Shown here: one piece after another, positions 17,161 to 26,391 of the stretch
Layout: every line of letters begins with the position of its first letter
Numbering within the stretch: the stretch's first letter is position 1
Assembly (NCBI GenBank): GCA_018266615.1
Contig: JAFEAB010000097.1
Coordinates: 17,355-81,354 of the forward strand
Source: Bacteroidota bacterium
GTDB taxonomy: Bacteria; Bacteroidota; Bacteroidia; Chitinophagales; Chitinophagaceae
Direction of reading: 5' to 3'
DNA: 64,000 nt
Notes under the pieces: generated by a model
Seen by the model: the letters and a program-made list of their open reading frames with translations, nothing else
The model's database searches: none
Told to the model about the DNA's origin: nothing
Translations under genes and position numbers: made by a program

Positions 17161-18354
17161 TTACTCTTCTACTTCTTTATCAGACCGGGTTCCAAACTGA
17201 ATGGTTTCATCGTAGGGAACTTCATGTTGTCCTGCCTTCTTAAAGTCGTTTGAATTCGATGGTCCCATAATGGTACTCAGGTCAATGGCCGGGTTATTCA
17301 CTTCACTAATGCTATGAATATCCATTAGTAATTTAGGTTGAACTCCCTTCATCACTTCCTGCAACGGATCATTGGGAACCACCAGTTTTTTATACTTATT
17401 GGCCCCAATTACAGAGTGCCTGGGGATGGTAGTTAACCCTTCAACCACCCAATCGGAGGTTTTCTTTTTTTCGAAGCGGCAGGTATTACAAATCCATCCG
17501 GGTTTGCCATCGAAGCTTTGCACTTCGCCCCATTTATCTCTACGGGAGGTTACCCTGTACACTTCTTCGCCTCGCAACCAAAGGGTGGCTTTACCGCAAC
17601 ATTTCGGGTTTTCGCAATTACGATGAGCATCTACGGGTTTGGTAAACCAAACGCGGTTCTTAAACCGGAACGTTTTATCGGTAAGAGCACCTACCGGGCA
17701 CACATCAATCATATTCCCACTGAAGTCGTTGTCGATAGCCCTTGAAATATAGGTTGATATGGCGGCGCGGTCGCCCCGGTCCAGGATCCCATGAACCCTT
17801 TTTTCGGTAATCTGATCGGCTACAAAAACGCACCGGTAACACATGATACAACGAGTCATGTGCAATTGTATATAAGGGCCAATGTCTTCTTTAATGAAGG
17901 TACGTTTTACAAATTTGTAGCGCGAGTATTCCTTACCGTGATTATAGGTAAAATCCTGCAGGTAGCATTCTCCTGCCTGGTCGCAAACGGGGCAATCGAG
18001 CGGGTGGTTAATCAGCAGAAATTCCACCACGCCGTTGCGGGCATCAATAACCCGTTCGCTGCTGAAATTTTTCACCACCATCCCATCCATTACCCCGGTG
18101 CGGCAACTGGCCACCAGTTTGGGCATAGGACGCGGGTCGGCGGTTGAACCGGCCGCTACCTCCACCAGGCAACTGCGGCATTTACCGCCGGTATCCTCCA
18201 GCTTGCTGTAATAACACATGGCGGGAGGAGCCACTTCTTCGCCAATCATACGGGCCGCATCCATAATAGTGGTACCCGGGTTTACCTCAATGGTAATTCC
18301 ATCGATGGTAACCTTTACTTTGGCAGGCGCTTCCTTTTTTATTTCTTCACTCAT
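17161..18354 (-). CDS. nuoG: NADH-quinone oxidoreductase subunit G, short form
   Basis: This 397-residue subunit carries the iron-sulfur relay of complex I but is far shorter than the roughly 900-residue enterobacterial protein. Visible motifs are the N-terminal 2Fe-2S domain (CYYSKLEDTGGKCRSC and a later Cys), the His/Cys 4Fe-4S site (HPLDCPVCDQAGECYLQD), CIMCYRCVFVADQI with CPVGAL, and the start of the molybdopterin-type domain with CENPKC and CNTCR. The large remaining molybdopterin-like domain is absent, and the C-terminus ends in a short acidic tail. Short NuoG proteins are, to my knowledge, usual in Bacteroidota. It follows nuoF by 29 bases. Confidence 0.94.
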   Translation of the reverse strand: MSEEIKKEAPAKVKVTIDGITIEVNPGTTIMDAARMIGEEVAPPAMCYYSKLEDTGGKCRSCLVEVAAGSTADPRPMPKLVASCRTGVMDGMVVKNFSSERVIDARNGVVEFLLINHPLDCPVCDQAGECYLQDFTYNHGKEYSRYKFVKRTFIKEDIGPYIQLHMTRCIMCYRCVFVADQITEKRVHGILDRGDRAAISTYISRAIDNDFSGNMIDVCPVGALTDKTFRFKNRVWFTKPVDAHRNCENPKCCGKATLWLRGEEVYRVTSRRDKWGEVQSFDGKPGWICNTCRFEKKKTSDWVVEGLTTIPRHSVIGANKYKKLVVPNDPLQEVMKGVQPKLLMDIHSISEVNNPAIDLSTIMGPSNSNDFKKAGQHEVPYDETIQFGTRSDKEVEE

Positions 18355-18383
18355 AACCTCAGCCCTCGGGCAATTAAAGTTTA

Positions 18384-19739
18384 TTAATTAGCAACTGGAA
18401 TATGAAGCGGGTCGGCATAATGTGCCAAACCGTAGTTTTCGCGCAGGCATTTTTCAGGGTTCAATACATGCCATTCAAATTCATCCCTGAAATGCCTGAT
18501 TGCCGCTGCTACAGGCCATGCAGCCGCATCGCCGAGCGGGCAAATTGTATTTCCTTCAATCCTCCGCTGCACATCCCAAAGCAGATCGATATCACTCATC
18601 TCTCCCCTTCCTTCTTCAATCTTCCGTAATAATTTATCAAGCCAGGCGGTGCCTTCCCGGCAGGGCGAGCACTGTCCGCAACTTTCATGTCGGTAAAAAT
18701 GAGCCAGGGTGTAGGTATGTTTAACCACACACTGATCTTCATCCAAAACAATAAAACCACCCGAACCCATCATGGTACCTGTGGCAAATCCACCATCACT
18801 CAGGCTTTCATAATTCATCAGTCTTTTATCGCCCTTTGCGGTAGTTAATAACAAATTCGCCGGAAGGATAGGTACAGAGGATCCGCCGGGGATGCAGGCT
18901 TTCAACCTTTTTCCATTGGGGATACCGCCACAATATTCATCACTGAAAATAAACTCCTCTACCGAGATGGTCATATCAATTTCGTATACTCCCGGTTTAT
19001 TGATGTTACCGCAGGCACTGATCAATTTAGTGCCGGTACTTTTTCCAATTCCAATTTTAGAATAAGCATCGGCGCCATCATTTATAATGGGAACAACCGC
19101 TGCAATGGTTTCCACATTATTTACAACCGTTGGGCAGTTCCATAATCCCTTTACGGCAGGAAACGGAGGTTTGATACGGGGGTTTCCCCTTTTCCCTTCG
19201 AGGCTTTCGAGCAATGCCGTTTCTTCTCCGCATATATATGCTCCTGCACCACGATGCACAACGATCTCGCAATCGAACCCTTTACCCAGTATATTCTTTC
19301 CGAGGAACCCTTTTTTCCGGGCCTCAGCAATGGCTTCTTCCAGAATATCCGCAATCCAGGCATATTCGCCGCGTATATAAATATAACTCGTGTTACTTCC
19401 CAGGGCGTACGAAGAAACAATCATTCCTTCAATGAGGAGGTGAGGGATAAACTCCATTAGGTACCGATCTTTAAAAGTACCAGGTTCGCTTTCATCCGCA
19501 TTACAAACGAGGTACCTGGGAACTCCTTCCGGTTTAGCGAGGAAACTCCATTTTAACCCGGTGGGGAAACCTGCCCCTCCACGGCCCCTGAGGCCACTTT
19601 TCTTCACTTCATCGGTGATTTCGGCGGGGCTCATTTCAAAAGCCTTTTCCACACTGTGGTATCCTCCTTCCCTTCGGTACACATCAAAATACCGGATACC
19701 ATCTATATGCGCCTTATCTAATAAAAGTTTCTTACTCAT
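18384..19739 (-). CDS. nuoF: NADH-quinone oxidoreductase subunit F (NADH/FMN binding)
   Basis: This 451-residue subunit binds NADH and FMN and accepts the electrons. It shows the nucleotide-binding sequence GLRGRGGAGFPTGLKW, the FMN region GAGAYICGEETALLESLEG, and the 4Fe-4S site ESCGQCSPCREGT with a later Cys in NTICPLGDAA (cluster N3). It is full length. An NlpE-like lipoprotein gene is placed between it and its usual neighbour nuoE. Confidence 0.97.
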   Translation of the reverse strand: MSKKLLLDKAHIDGIRYFDVYRREGGYHSVEKAFEMSPAEITDEVKKSGLRGRGGAGFPTGLKWSFLAKPEGVPRYLVCNADESEPGTFKDRYLMEFIPHLLIEGMIVSSYALGSNTSYIYIRGEYAWIADILEEAIAEARKKGFLGKNILGKGFDCEIVVHRGAGAYICGEETALLESLEGKRGNPRIKPPFPAVKGLWNCPTVVNNVETIAAVVPIINDGADAYSKIGIGKSTGTKLISACGNINKPGVYEIDMTISVEEFIFSDEYCGGIPNGKRLKACIPGGSSVPILPANLLLTTAKGDKRLMNYESLSDGGFATGTMMGSGGFIVLDEDQCVVKHTYTLAHFYRHESCGQCSPCREGTAWLDKLLRKIEEGRGEMSDIDLLWDVQRRIEGNTICPLGDAAAWPVAAAIRHFRDEFEWHVLNPEKCLRENYGLAHYADPLHIPVAN

Positions 19740-19752
19740 GTATTTATCTCCC

Positions 19753-20250
19753 TTAATCTTTATGTAAGATATAGGCTTCTGCCAACTCCCCTTTTATTTT
19801 ATTTCCAGCTTGGTCTAATTGAATCAACTGACCATTTTCTACCTGGAATAACTGGGGTTGGCCATTGCCTGCATTCAGTTCAATAATATCTTTCGTTTTC
19901 CAATTTATTTTTCCCTTTTCGCTAAACGCAGTTCCATCCTTTCCTTCGTAGGTCATTTTTCTGGAAAAATTTCCATTGCGGTGAAGGTTTATTTCGGTTT
20001 GAATTCCTCCACAATCGGCACAGGGTAATTCGCCCCGATAAACACCAGGCCAGCTAAGTGCTTTGGCATCAATGCTTAGGGTATCACTAGCGCTATTATT
20101 GCTGTTCGATGGCACATCGTTGCCTAAAAGTGAAAGGTTTCCTTTTGATGCTTTAGAATTGCCGGCTTCCTTGCAGGAAACAAAATACAGGGAGCACAAA
20201 AGGAATAAAACTCCAAAACAAAAATAATATGTGGTGCTTTTTCCTTTCAT
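19753..20250 (-). CDS. NlpE-like lipoprotein inside the nuo operon
   Basis: This 165-residue predicted lipoprotein has a hydrophobic signal (about 8-22) and a lipobox ending YFVSC, with Cys26 as the acylated residue. After a Ser/Asn-rich linker the body reads WPGVYRGELPCADCGGIQT, then alternating strands, which matches the NlpE N-terminal domain including its CxxC pair. NlpE proteins sit in the envelope, are linked to copper tolerance, and in enterobacteria report envelope stress. The start used here (ATG at 20248-20250) shares one base with the nuoE stop (TAATG), so the gene is translationally coupled to nuoE; nuoF follows 13 bases on. It is not a known complex I subunit, and its role there is open. 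Confidence 0.85.
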   Translation of the reverse strand: MKGKSTTYYFCFGVLFLLCSLYFVSCKEAGNSKASKGNLSLLGNDVPSNSNNSASDTLSIDAKALSWPGVYRGELPCADCGGIQTEINLHRNGNFSRKMTYEGKDGTAFSEKGKINWKTKDIIELNAGNGQPQLFQVENGQLIQLDQAGNKIKGELAEAYILHKD

Positions 20251-20750
20251 TAATTGGCTTTTGCCCTGCATTCTTCAATAATAGCATCCACGCGCTCGGG
20301 GGTAAGGTGTTCGCGGTAATTCTTTCCCAACTGCATCATGGGTGCATAGCCGCAAGCGCCGAGGCACTCCACGGTTTTGAGGGTAAACATACCATCAGCG
20401 GTAGTTTCTCCAACATTAATATTCAGTTTTTCCTTAATGTAGGCAATTATATCATCTGAACCGTTCAGCATGCAGGGGCCGGTTTGGCATACTTCAAAAA
20501 TAAATTTCCCAACCGGCTTAAGATTGTACATCGAGTAAAAAGTGGCAACCTCATATACTTCGATGGGCTCCAGTTTAAGCAGGGTGGCCACATAATCCAT
20601 AACCGGCACATCCAGCCATCCGCCAAAACTATCCTGGGCGAGGTGCAGCACCGGAAGCAGAGCGCTTTTATGCTTTCCTTCCGGATACCGCGCAATGATT
20701 TCCTGCACCTGTTTTAATTGATCCTCAGAAAAAGATAGGTTGTTCATCAT
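20250..20750 (-). CDS. nuoE: NADH-quinone oxidoreductase subunit E (2Fe-2S)
   Basis: This 166-residue thioredoxin-like subunit of the NADH module has the four 2Fe-2S ligands CQTGPC and CLGACG. The N-terminal helical region (PEGKHKSALLPVLHLAQDSF) is typical. It lies 21 bases after nuoD and ends in a TAATG overlap with an NlpE-like lipoprotein rather than leading straight to nuoF. Confidence 0.96.
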   Translation of the reverse strand: MMNNLSFSEDQLKQVQEIIARYPEGKHKSALLPVLHLAQDSFGGWLDVPVMDYVATLLKLEPIEVYEVATFYSMYNLKPVGKFIFEVCQTGPCMLNGSDDIIAYIKEKLNINVGETTADGMFTLKTVECLGACGYAPMMQLGKNYREHLTPERVDAIIEECRAKAN

Positions 20751-20771
20751 GCTAATATTCTATTCATAAAA

Positions 20772-21992
20772 TCAGGCATCTAATTCGCCGGCAATCAGGT
20801 TGAGGCTGCTCATGGTGATAATCGCATCACTGAGCATTCCATTTTTGATCAGTTCGGGGTATGCCTGGTAATAAATAAAGCAGGGCCTTCTGAAATGGAG
20901 GCGGTACGGTGTACGGCTTCCATCGCTTATCAGGTAAAACCCCAATTCTCCATTGGCTCCTTCCACCGGGCTGTACACTTCCCCCACCGGCATATCAATT
21001 TCGCCCATTACGATTTTGAAATGATAAATCATTTCTTCCATTTTCGTGTACACGTCTTGTTTAGGAGGAAGGTAATAGGCGGGTGTATCGGCATGAAACA
21101 CTTCTGCCTCGGCTCCTTTGAATTCCTGAACTTTCTGGTATGCCTGTTTGATCAGGCTCAGGCTTTGCCACATTTCTTCGTTACGAACCAGGAAACGGTC
21201 GTAACAATCGCCGGTGGTACCCACTGGGATGGTAAAATCAAAATCCTGGTAACTGCTGTACGGCGTGTGAACGCGCACATCATAATCCACACCGGCAGCC
21301 CTTAGGTTGGGCCCTGTGAATCCATAATTGAGGGCCCTTTCGGCAGAAATAGGCCCGCAGCCAATAGTGCGTTCCATAAATATCCGATTGCGCGTAAACA
21401 GATTTTCAAATTCTTTCAGTTGTTTGGGATATTCTTCGAGGAATTTCTCCAGTTTCTGAAAAGCCGTGTCGGTAAAATTTCTTTCAAAGCCTCCGATCCG
21501 GCCAATATTGGTGGTGAGGCGTGCACCACACACTTCTTCATAAATTTCGTATATCAGTTCCCGGTACTGCATGAGGTAAAGGAACCCGGAATAAGCACCG
21601 CTATCCACCCCCACAATTGAATTACAAATGAGATGATCGGAAATTCGGGCCAGTTCCATGATGATGACCCGGAGGTAATCAACCCTTTTCGGGAGGGTTA
21701 TTTTAAGCAGTCTTTCGCAAGCTATATGCCAACCCATATTATTAATGGGGGAAGAGCAATAATTTAACCGGTCGGTAAGTGGGGTAATCTGGTAAAGGGG
21801 CCTCCTTTCTGCAATTTTTTCAAATGCTCTGTGAATATACCCTACTGTGGAAGTAGCCTTTAATATTTTTTCGCCATCGAGTTCCAGGATATTTTGAAAA
21901 ACACCATGGGTGGCAGGGTGTGTAGGCCCGAGGTTCAGGGTGGTAGTTTGTTTCTCCAGGCTACCCTTGGGCAATAGGATATGGTTATTCAT
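20772..21992 (-). CDS. nuoD: NADH-quinone oxidoreductase subunit D
   Basis: This 406-residue subunit helps form the quinone-reduction site. It contains NLGPTHPATHGVFQNILELD, with the His that lines the quinone pocket, and the hydrogenase-like regions YLRVIIMELARISDHL and GVYSPVEGANGELGFY. The start overlaps the nuoC end by 8 bases. Here C and D are separate genes, unlike the fused nuoCD of enterobacteria. Confidence 0.97.
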   Translation of the reverse strand: MNNHILLPKGSLEKQTTTLNLGPTHPATHGVFQNILELDGEKILKATSTVGYIHRAFEKIAERRPLYQITPLTDRLNYCSSPINNMGWHIACERLLKITLPKRVDYLRVIIMELARISDHLICNSIVGVDSGAYSGFLYLMQYRELIYEIYEEVCGARLTTNIGRIGGFERNFTDTAFQKLEKFLEEYPKQLKEFENLFTRNRIFMERTIGCGPISAERALNYGFTGPNLRAAGVDYDVRVHTPYSSYQDFDFTIPVGTTGDCYDRFLVRNEEMWQSLSLIKQAYQKVQEFKGAEAEVFHADTPAYYLPPKQDVYTKMEEMIYHFKIVMGEIDMPVGEVYSPVEGANGELGFYLISDGSRTPYRLHFRRPCFIYYQAYPELIKNGMLSDAIITMSSLNLIAGELDA

Positions 21993-22518
21993 TGTTCTTT
22001 ACATTTTTAGCATGAACCCGCCCAAACATTTCATCGTCTTTATCAACCCGGCTTTGTTCTTCCACCGGATATTCTTTTCTCAAGGGGAAATAATCCATTT
22101 CATCTACATTCAAAATGCGGATAAGATTTGGATGTCCTACAAACTGCACCCCAAAAAAATCATAGGTTTCGCGTTCCATCCAATTGGCCGACTGATATAA
22201 AGCGGTAGCGCTGAATACTTCCGGATTATTTACTGAGGTAAACACTTTAAACCGCAGCCGGATATTATCCTGCAAATTGTGAAGGTGGTAAACCACCGCC
22301 AACTCAGCGCCGGGGTTATTCGGAAAATGGACTGCCTGCAAATCAGTAAGGAACCTGAATTTTAGCGATTCGTCATCAAATAAAAACTGGAGCACTTTCA
22401 GGTTCATTTCCTTTGGAGCGGCAAATGTGAGCATACCATAAGGCTCATCCCAGCCGGTGAGTGCCTCTCCAAATTTTTCGACGAGGGCCTGTTTTACCGT
22501 TTCATTCGTTAATGCCAT
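21985..22518 (-). CDS. nuoC: NADH-quinone oxidoreductase subunit C
   Basis: This 177-residue peripheral-arm subunit is identified by the 30-kDa-family signature ANWMERETYDFFGVQFVGHP and by PLRKEYPVE. The C-terminal tail is short and charged. It is encoded between nuoB and nuoD in the standard order, overlapping nuoD slightly. Confidence 0.96.
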   Translation of the reverse strand: MALTNETVKQALVEKFGEALTGWDEPYGMLTFAAPKEMNLKVLQFLFDDESLKFRFLTDLQAVHFPNNPGAELAVVYHLHNLQDNIRLRFKVFTSVNNPEVFSATALYQSANWMERETYDFFGVQFVGHPNLIRILNVDEMDYFPLRKEYPVEEQSRVDKDDEMFGRVHAKNVKNNE

Positions 22519-22540
22519 GAAAAGAAAATATTTAAACGGA

Positions 22541-23104
22541 TTAGTTGATTCCGTAACTGTTCATCAATTCTTTATACTGTTCGCTATGCCTTCTCCGCAA
22601 CCCTTCCTTATTTACCAGGTCCTGAATGCGCATCAGCCCATCAAGAATGGCTTCGGGCCTTGGAGCGCAACCTGGAACATAAACATCCACCGGTATAACC
22701 TGATCGATTCCCTGAAGCACAGAGTAAGAGTCGAAAATTCCGCCGCTGCTGGCACAGGCCCCTACTGCAATTACCCAACGGGGCTCGGCCATCTGGGTGT
22801 AAACCTGTTTCAACACCGGACCCATTTTTTTTGCGATGGTGCCCATCACCATTAACAGGTCGCACTGGCGGGGTGAAAACCCAACCCGTTCCGAACCAAA
22901 ACGGGCAATATCATAATGGCTGGCCATGGTTGCCATGAATTCAATTCCGCAGCAACTCGTGGCAAATGGCAGGGGCCAGATCGAGTTTTTCCGGGCCAGG
23001 CTAATCACTTTTTCGAGGTTGGTGGCCATAAACCCTTCCCCCATATATCCTTCGGGGATCCCTTCAAATTTTACTTTGCTGTTATATTGTACCGGACGAG
23101 GCAT
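22541..23104 (-). CDS. nuoB: NADH-quinone oxidoreductase subunit B (cluster N2)
   Basis: This 187-residue subunit binds the terminal 4Fe-4S cluster N2. Ligand cysteines are seen in FATSCCGIEFMA, in VGACASSGGIF and in VPGCAPRPEAI, giving the tandem-Cys plus two single Cys pattern of the family. It acts at the junction of the peripheral and membrane arms, next to NuoD and NuoH. It is the second gene of the operon, 62 bases after nuoA. Confidence 0.97.
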   Translation of the reverse strand: MPRPVQYNSKVKFEGIPEGYMGEGFMATNLEKVISLARKNSIWPLPFATSCCGIEFMATMASHYDIARFGSERVGFSPRQCDLLMVMGTIAKKMGPVLKQVYTQMAEPRWVIAVGACASSGGIFDSYSVLQGIDQVIPVDVYVPGCAPRPEAILDGLMRIQDLVNKEGLRRRHSEQYKELMNSYGIN

Positions 23105-23166
23105 AGCGTTTAATTTTTTGGTTTGCTATAGTAATAACAAACCTTCCAGTCAAAAGATCAATAACC

Positions 23167-23559
23167 TTAGTCTTCCCATTTCAACGCCTTCTTCTTAAAG
23201 ATATAGATAAAGCCGGCGAGAAATAAGCTAACAAACAGAATAACTGCTACAAATCCCTCCCATCCCAGGTTTCGGAAATTAACCGCATAGGGATAGAAGA
23301 AAATCACTTCCACATCAAACAAAACGAAGAGGATAGCCACAAGGAAATACTTGATAGCTACGGGCTGCCGCGCATTACCACGAATTTCAATCCCGCTTTC
23401 AAAATTTTGAAGTTTCTCCTTGGTATTTCTTCTTGGGCCCAGAAAATTAGACCCAATTACGATGGCCACAACCAATCCGATTGCAAAAAGAGCCTGCATT
23501 GCAATGGGGAAATAATTAACGGCATTGTTTACCGTAGCCTGAAGGAGGTAAAAAGGCAT
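23167..23559 (-). CDS. nuoA: NADH-quinone oxidoreductase subunit A
   Basis: This 130-residue membrane subunit has three helices and includes the family sequences ESGIEIRGNARQPVAIKYF and AILFVLFDVEVIFFYPYA, whose acidic residues lie near the quinone entrance. It is the first gene of the 14-subunit operon; the promoter match at 23580-23610 is 20 bases upstream of the start codon. Confidence 0.97.
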   Translation of the reverse strand: MPFYLLQATVNNAVNYFPIAMQALFAIGLVVAIVIGSNFLGPRRNTKEKLQNFESGIEIRGNARQPVAIKYFLVAILFVLFDVEVIFFYPYAVNFRNLGWEGFVAVILFVSLFLAGFIYIFKKKALKWED

Positions 23560-23579
23560 ATCTGTTATTAAACTTGCTG

Positions 23580-23610
23580 CAAAAATAGGTTAGCAGGTTT
23601 AATAATCAAG
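23580..23610 (-). promoter_or_regulatory. Predicted Bacteroidota-type promoter of the nuo operon
   Basis: Read on the minus strand there is CTTG (23610-23607), a spacer of exactly 19 bases, and TATTTTTG (23587-23580), against the Bacteroidota consensus TTTG-N19-TAnnTTTG. The -7 box is perfect and the -33 box has one mismatch. The box ends 20 bases before the nuoA ATG, so the predicted leader is short. Confidence 0.55.
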
Positions 23611-23631
23611 GAATCCTCTTTGAATTGAGAA

Positions 23632-23661
23632 ATAAAAAACCCGTTGCGTTGGCAGCGGGTT
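23632..23661 (-). terminator. Rho-independent terminator after the TPR gene
   Basis: On the minus strand AACCCG pairs with CGGGTT, extended by TGC/GCA inside one mismatch, and is followed by a run of T. It sits 12 bases after the TPR protein stop and isolates that operon from nuo transcription. Confidence 0.82.
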
Positions 23662-23673
23662 CTGATTTTGATA

Positions 23674-25404
23674 TTATCTTTTTGGTGAATTTGCCGGAGA
23701 GGATGTTTTATTTGCCGGTTGTTTTTTGGGTGTAGGTGCTGATGGATCATATTTAGAGATAATCTCCTTAAAATTCAGCAACTGTGCATCGGCCGGATCT
23801 ATTTCGAGAGCTTTGTTTACATAATACAGCGCGCTGTCTTTATTTTTCTTCACGTTGTATTGATGTCCTATAAAAAACTTATAAGCGGTGAGCACCCTGG
23901 TTTTGGCGTTCCCTTTGGTTAGATCCTGGGATCCTATTTCAATTACTTTATTGTAAAATGGTTCGGCAAGCCCCAATTCCCCGGTGGAATCTATCATGGC
24001 ACTGGTATTGGCTTCCATGTAATACCCCAGGATATCATCCGGATATTTTTGTATATACATGGTAAAGTACTTGCTGGAGGAATCATATTGATTACCCAGG
24101 TAATAGTTATACCCTGCATTAAACAAATCAACATTAGAAAAATTCTTTTTCAGAGAAACAACTTCACCAAACCATTTACCGGCACTTCCATAATTTTTCA
24201 GGTTATCATAAATACCGGCCAGGGTTTTAGCATAGGCCACTTTATTAGCAACCAGGGTATCGGTAGCAATAGCTTTCACAATTAAATCCGTGGCTTTTCC
24301 CTCATTGCCCGGAAATTTAAACAGGATGGTGGCATAGGTCGCATAATCTCCGGCACCGATATTATCCGGGTTTGCCCGGCGGAGATATTCCTCAAAGTTT
24401 AATTTGGCATTGAGGGAGTCGTTTAACCGGTTGTAGGCATACGCTTTTAAACCAAAAAGCTTGGGATAAGGATTCGCACCTTCCTGAGCAATACACTTAT
24501 CTGCTTCCGTAATGGTTTCATTAAAAAGCCCCGAAGCAAATTTTACGGAGGCCTGGTAATAACAGGCTTTGGGGTCGTTATCGGAATTGGCAAGCCATTT
24601 ATCTAAATACTGTGCCGCAACGGGTACGTTTGTTTCATAATAATAGCTGAAGAGGTTGTAGTAAACCGGTGCATATTTAGGATCCACAGCAATGGCATCA
24701 TTAAAATACTTCATATAAATGGATTCCTGCCCCGGGCCCTGGGTTTGATAAACTTTTCCAATACGATACAATGCCCTTGCATATTTGGGATCAATTTTCA
24801 ACGCCTCATTATAGGCCTGAATGGCACTTCCTCCATCGGCATTCAGTTTCCGGTAAGCATCACCCAGGTTCACCCAAACATCCGGGTCTTTAAATTTTTT
24901 CACCTCAGTAGCCTGTTTCAGTTTTTCGATGGCATAGGCGGCATCCCCATTTTTTGAATTCGGGTTTCCATTGGCATAGCCTATGGCATTGAGGACATCA
25001 ATATCTTTTCCTTTTGAAAGAGAAATTGCCGTTTCAAACCGGTTACGGGCTTCCTGGCGTTGATTTTCGATAAGGGCTATCTGTCCCATACCTGCAATTA
25101 AAAGAGCCTGGTTGGGATTTGCCTGGAGTTTTTGCTGATATAGTGCTTTTGCTTTGGCTACATCCTGGTTGCTGCGATCGTCGTTACGCAAATAGGCCTG
25201 CCCCAGCCAAAAAGCAGCCGCTTCATTATTGGGATCGGAATTCAAAATTTTCTGAAATACATTTATAGCACTTTCGAATCTTTCATAATACAGGAATGAT
25301 TTCCCTTCATCGATGGTTTGTGCCGAAGCAGACCCTACAAAAAACAGCAGCATCATAAAAGTCATTCCGATTTGAAATTTTTTCATTTTTTCAGATTTAA
25401 ACAT
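23674..25404 (-). CDS. Secreted tetratricopeptide-repeat (TPR) protein
   Basis: This protein of 576 residues has an N-terminal signal peptide ending near GSASAQ; Met7 (25384-25386) would give a more typical signal start MKKFQIG. Multiple TPR units follow, for example NNEAAAFWLGQAYLRNDD, DVWVNLGDAYRKLNADGG and DPKYARALYRIGKVYQTQG. The C-terminus is lysine/proline-rich. TPR arrays are protein-binding scaffolds; this one should act in the periplasm or envelope. It is the last gene of tonB2-small membrane protein-PstS-like-TPR, so a role with that TonB or binding protein is likely, but no function can be assigned. A strong terminator follows. Confidence 0.88.
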   Translation of the reverse strand: MFKSEKMKKFQIGMTFMMLLFFVGSASAQTIDEGKSFLYYERFESAINVFQKILNSDPNNEAAAFWLGQAYLRNDDRSNQDVAKAKALYQQKLQANPNQALLIAGMGQIALIENQRQEARNRFETAISLSKGKDIDVLNAIGYANGNPNSKNGDAAYAIEKLKQATEVKKFKDPDVWVNLGDAYRKLNADGGSAIQAYNEALKIDPKYARALYRIGKVYQTQGPGQESIYMKYFNDAIAVDPKYAPVYYNLFSYYYETNVPVAAQYLDKWLANSDNDPKACYYQASVKFASGLFNETITEADKCIAQEGANPYPKLFGLKAYAYNRLNDSLNAKLNFEEYLRRANPDNIGAGDYATYATILFKFPGNEGKATDLIVKAIATDTLVANKVAYAKTLAGIYDNLKNYGSAGKWFGEVVSLKKNFSNVDLFNAGYNYYLGNQYDSSSKYFTMYIQKYPDDILGYYMEANTSAMIDSTGELGLAEPFYNKVIEIGSQDLTKGNAKTRVLTAYKFFIGHQYNVKKNKDSALYYVNKALEIDPADAQLLNFKEIISKYDPSAPTPKKQPANKTSSPANSPKR

Positions 25405-25458
25405 TTTATTGGTGACTATATATGGTTATAAAAATTTTATAATGGTTCGTTAAAAGGT

Positions 25459-26391
25459 CTATTGAGGCAATTTGGTATTCAGTTGCACCGGCCTGATATC
25501 AAAATCCATTTCCGGCCCAAGATAAGCCCTCCTGAAGATTAATTGCCCTCTTTCCATCTGCAAAAAGCCGGCAAATCCTGTTCCAAGTCCGATTCTGTTT
25601 TCGCGCAGCAAAAAGTATAATCCCCGCACCAAAGGGTAACTGCGCGATAAAATGCTTTGCTGGCTTGGCTTTATAAAAGGTTTCCCATCGCAAATTTTAC
25701 ATTGCACATATCCCAACTTCACTTTCTTCAAGTCGTTTACCTGGTTGCTGTCCTCCGGGTTGCCTATCCAGCTAATTCCCACAAAACCAATGGCATTCTC
25801 ATTATTCTTTACATAATCAATAACCTCATCTGAATTTTCGGCGGCTTTCACCACCGAAGTATCAAAATTAGCCCCCTTCAGGATGGAATCGCGGATGAAA
25901 CGGACGGCACCGGTTTCCCTTAGGCCATCAAAAACCATTACCTGATTCCGGTTACCTTTACCCTGCAATTGCATAGCCAGCCTTTCCTGTGTAAACAGCG
26001 TATCCGTTGATTTCATGTTTACAATAATACAAACAGCATCGGTAGCCACTCGCTGCCATTTAGGTCGGTATCCTAATGAATCGCTAAGATATTGCGATTC
26101 CTTAAAATTAAGACCGTGTGTTATTATTGCCATCCGGGTAGCCGAATCCTTTAAAAAATCCTGGAAGCACGCTGATTCGGGTTTGTAGCTGGCCACAATT
26201 TTAGCACCGGGATAAGTTGACTCATACAGTTTAATTTCTTCTTCTATTACCGGCCGGAAAGACTCATCCACACTGATATGAATTGTACCGGAAGCAGGAG
26301 TATCCACTTCTTCCTTTCCCTTTTTTTCTTTACAGGAAAAACCCAACGCTAAAAAGAAAATCAAAAAAAAATACAACAGGCGGTTCCTCAT
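25459..26391 (-). CDS. PstS-like periplasmic substrate-binding lipoprotein
   Basis: This 310-residue predicted lipoprotein (signal 1-19, lipobox LGFSC with Cys20) has a PBP-like/PstS-type fold. Family-like pieces are GTIHISVDESFRPVIEEEI, VATDAVCIIVNMKS, GLRETGAVRFIRDSIL and ENAIGFVGISWIG; the last two resemble the ligand-binding loops of phosphate-binding proteins. No phosphate ABC transporter genes (pstA, pstB, pstC) are nearby, so phosphate transport is not implied. The ATG overlaps the previous stop as ATGA. Its place between a TonB and a TPR protein suggests a role in TonB-linked envelope function (inference). Confidence 0.82.
   Translation of the reverse strand: MRNRLLYFFLIFFLALGFSCKEKKGKEEVDTPASGTIHISVDESFRPVIEEEIKLYESTYPGAKIVASYKPESACFQDFLKDSATRMAIITHGLNFKESQYLSDSLGYRPKWQRVATDAVCIIVNMKSTDTLFTQERLAMQLQGKGNRNQVMVFDGLRETGAVRFIRDSILKGANFDTSVVKAAENSDEVIDYVKNNENAIGFVGISWIGNPEDSNQVNDLKKVKLGYVQCKICDGKPFIKPSQQSILSRSYPLVRGLYFLLRENRIGLGTGFAGFLQMERGQLIFRRAYLGPEMDFDIRPVQLNTKLPQ

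Noticed and set aside
25459..26391. Phosphate uptake system
   Set aside because: The PstS-like lipoprotein has no pstC, pstA, pstB or phoU near it, so the fold alone does not support phosphate transport.
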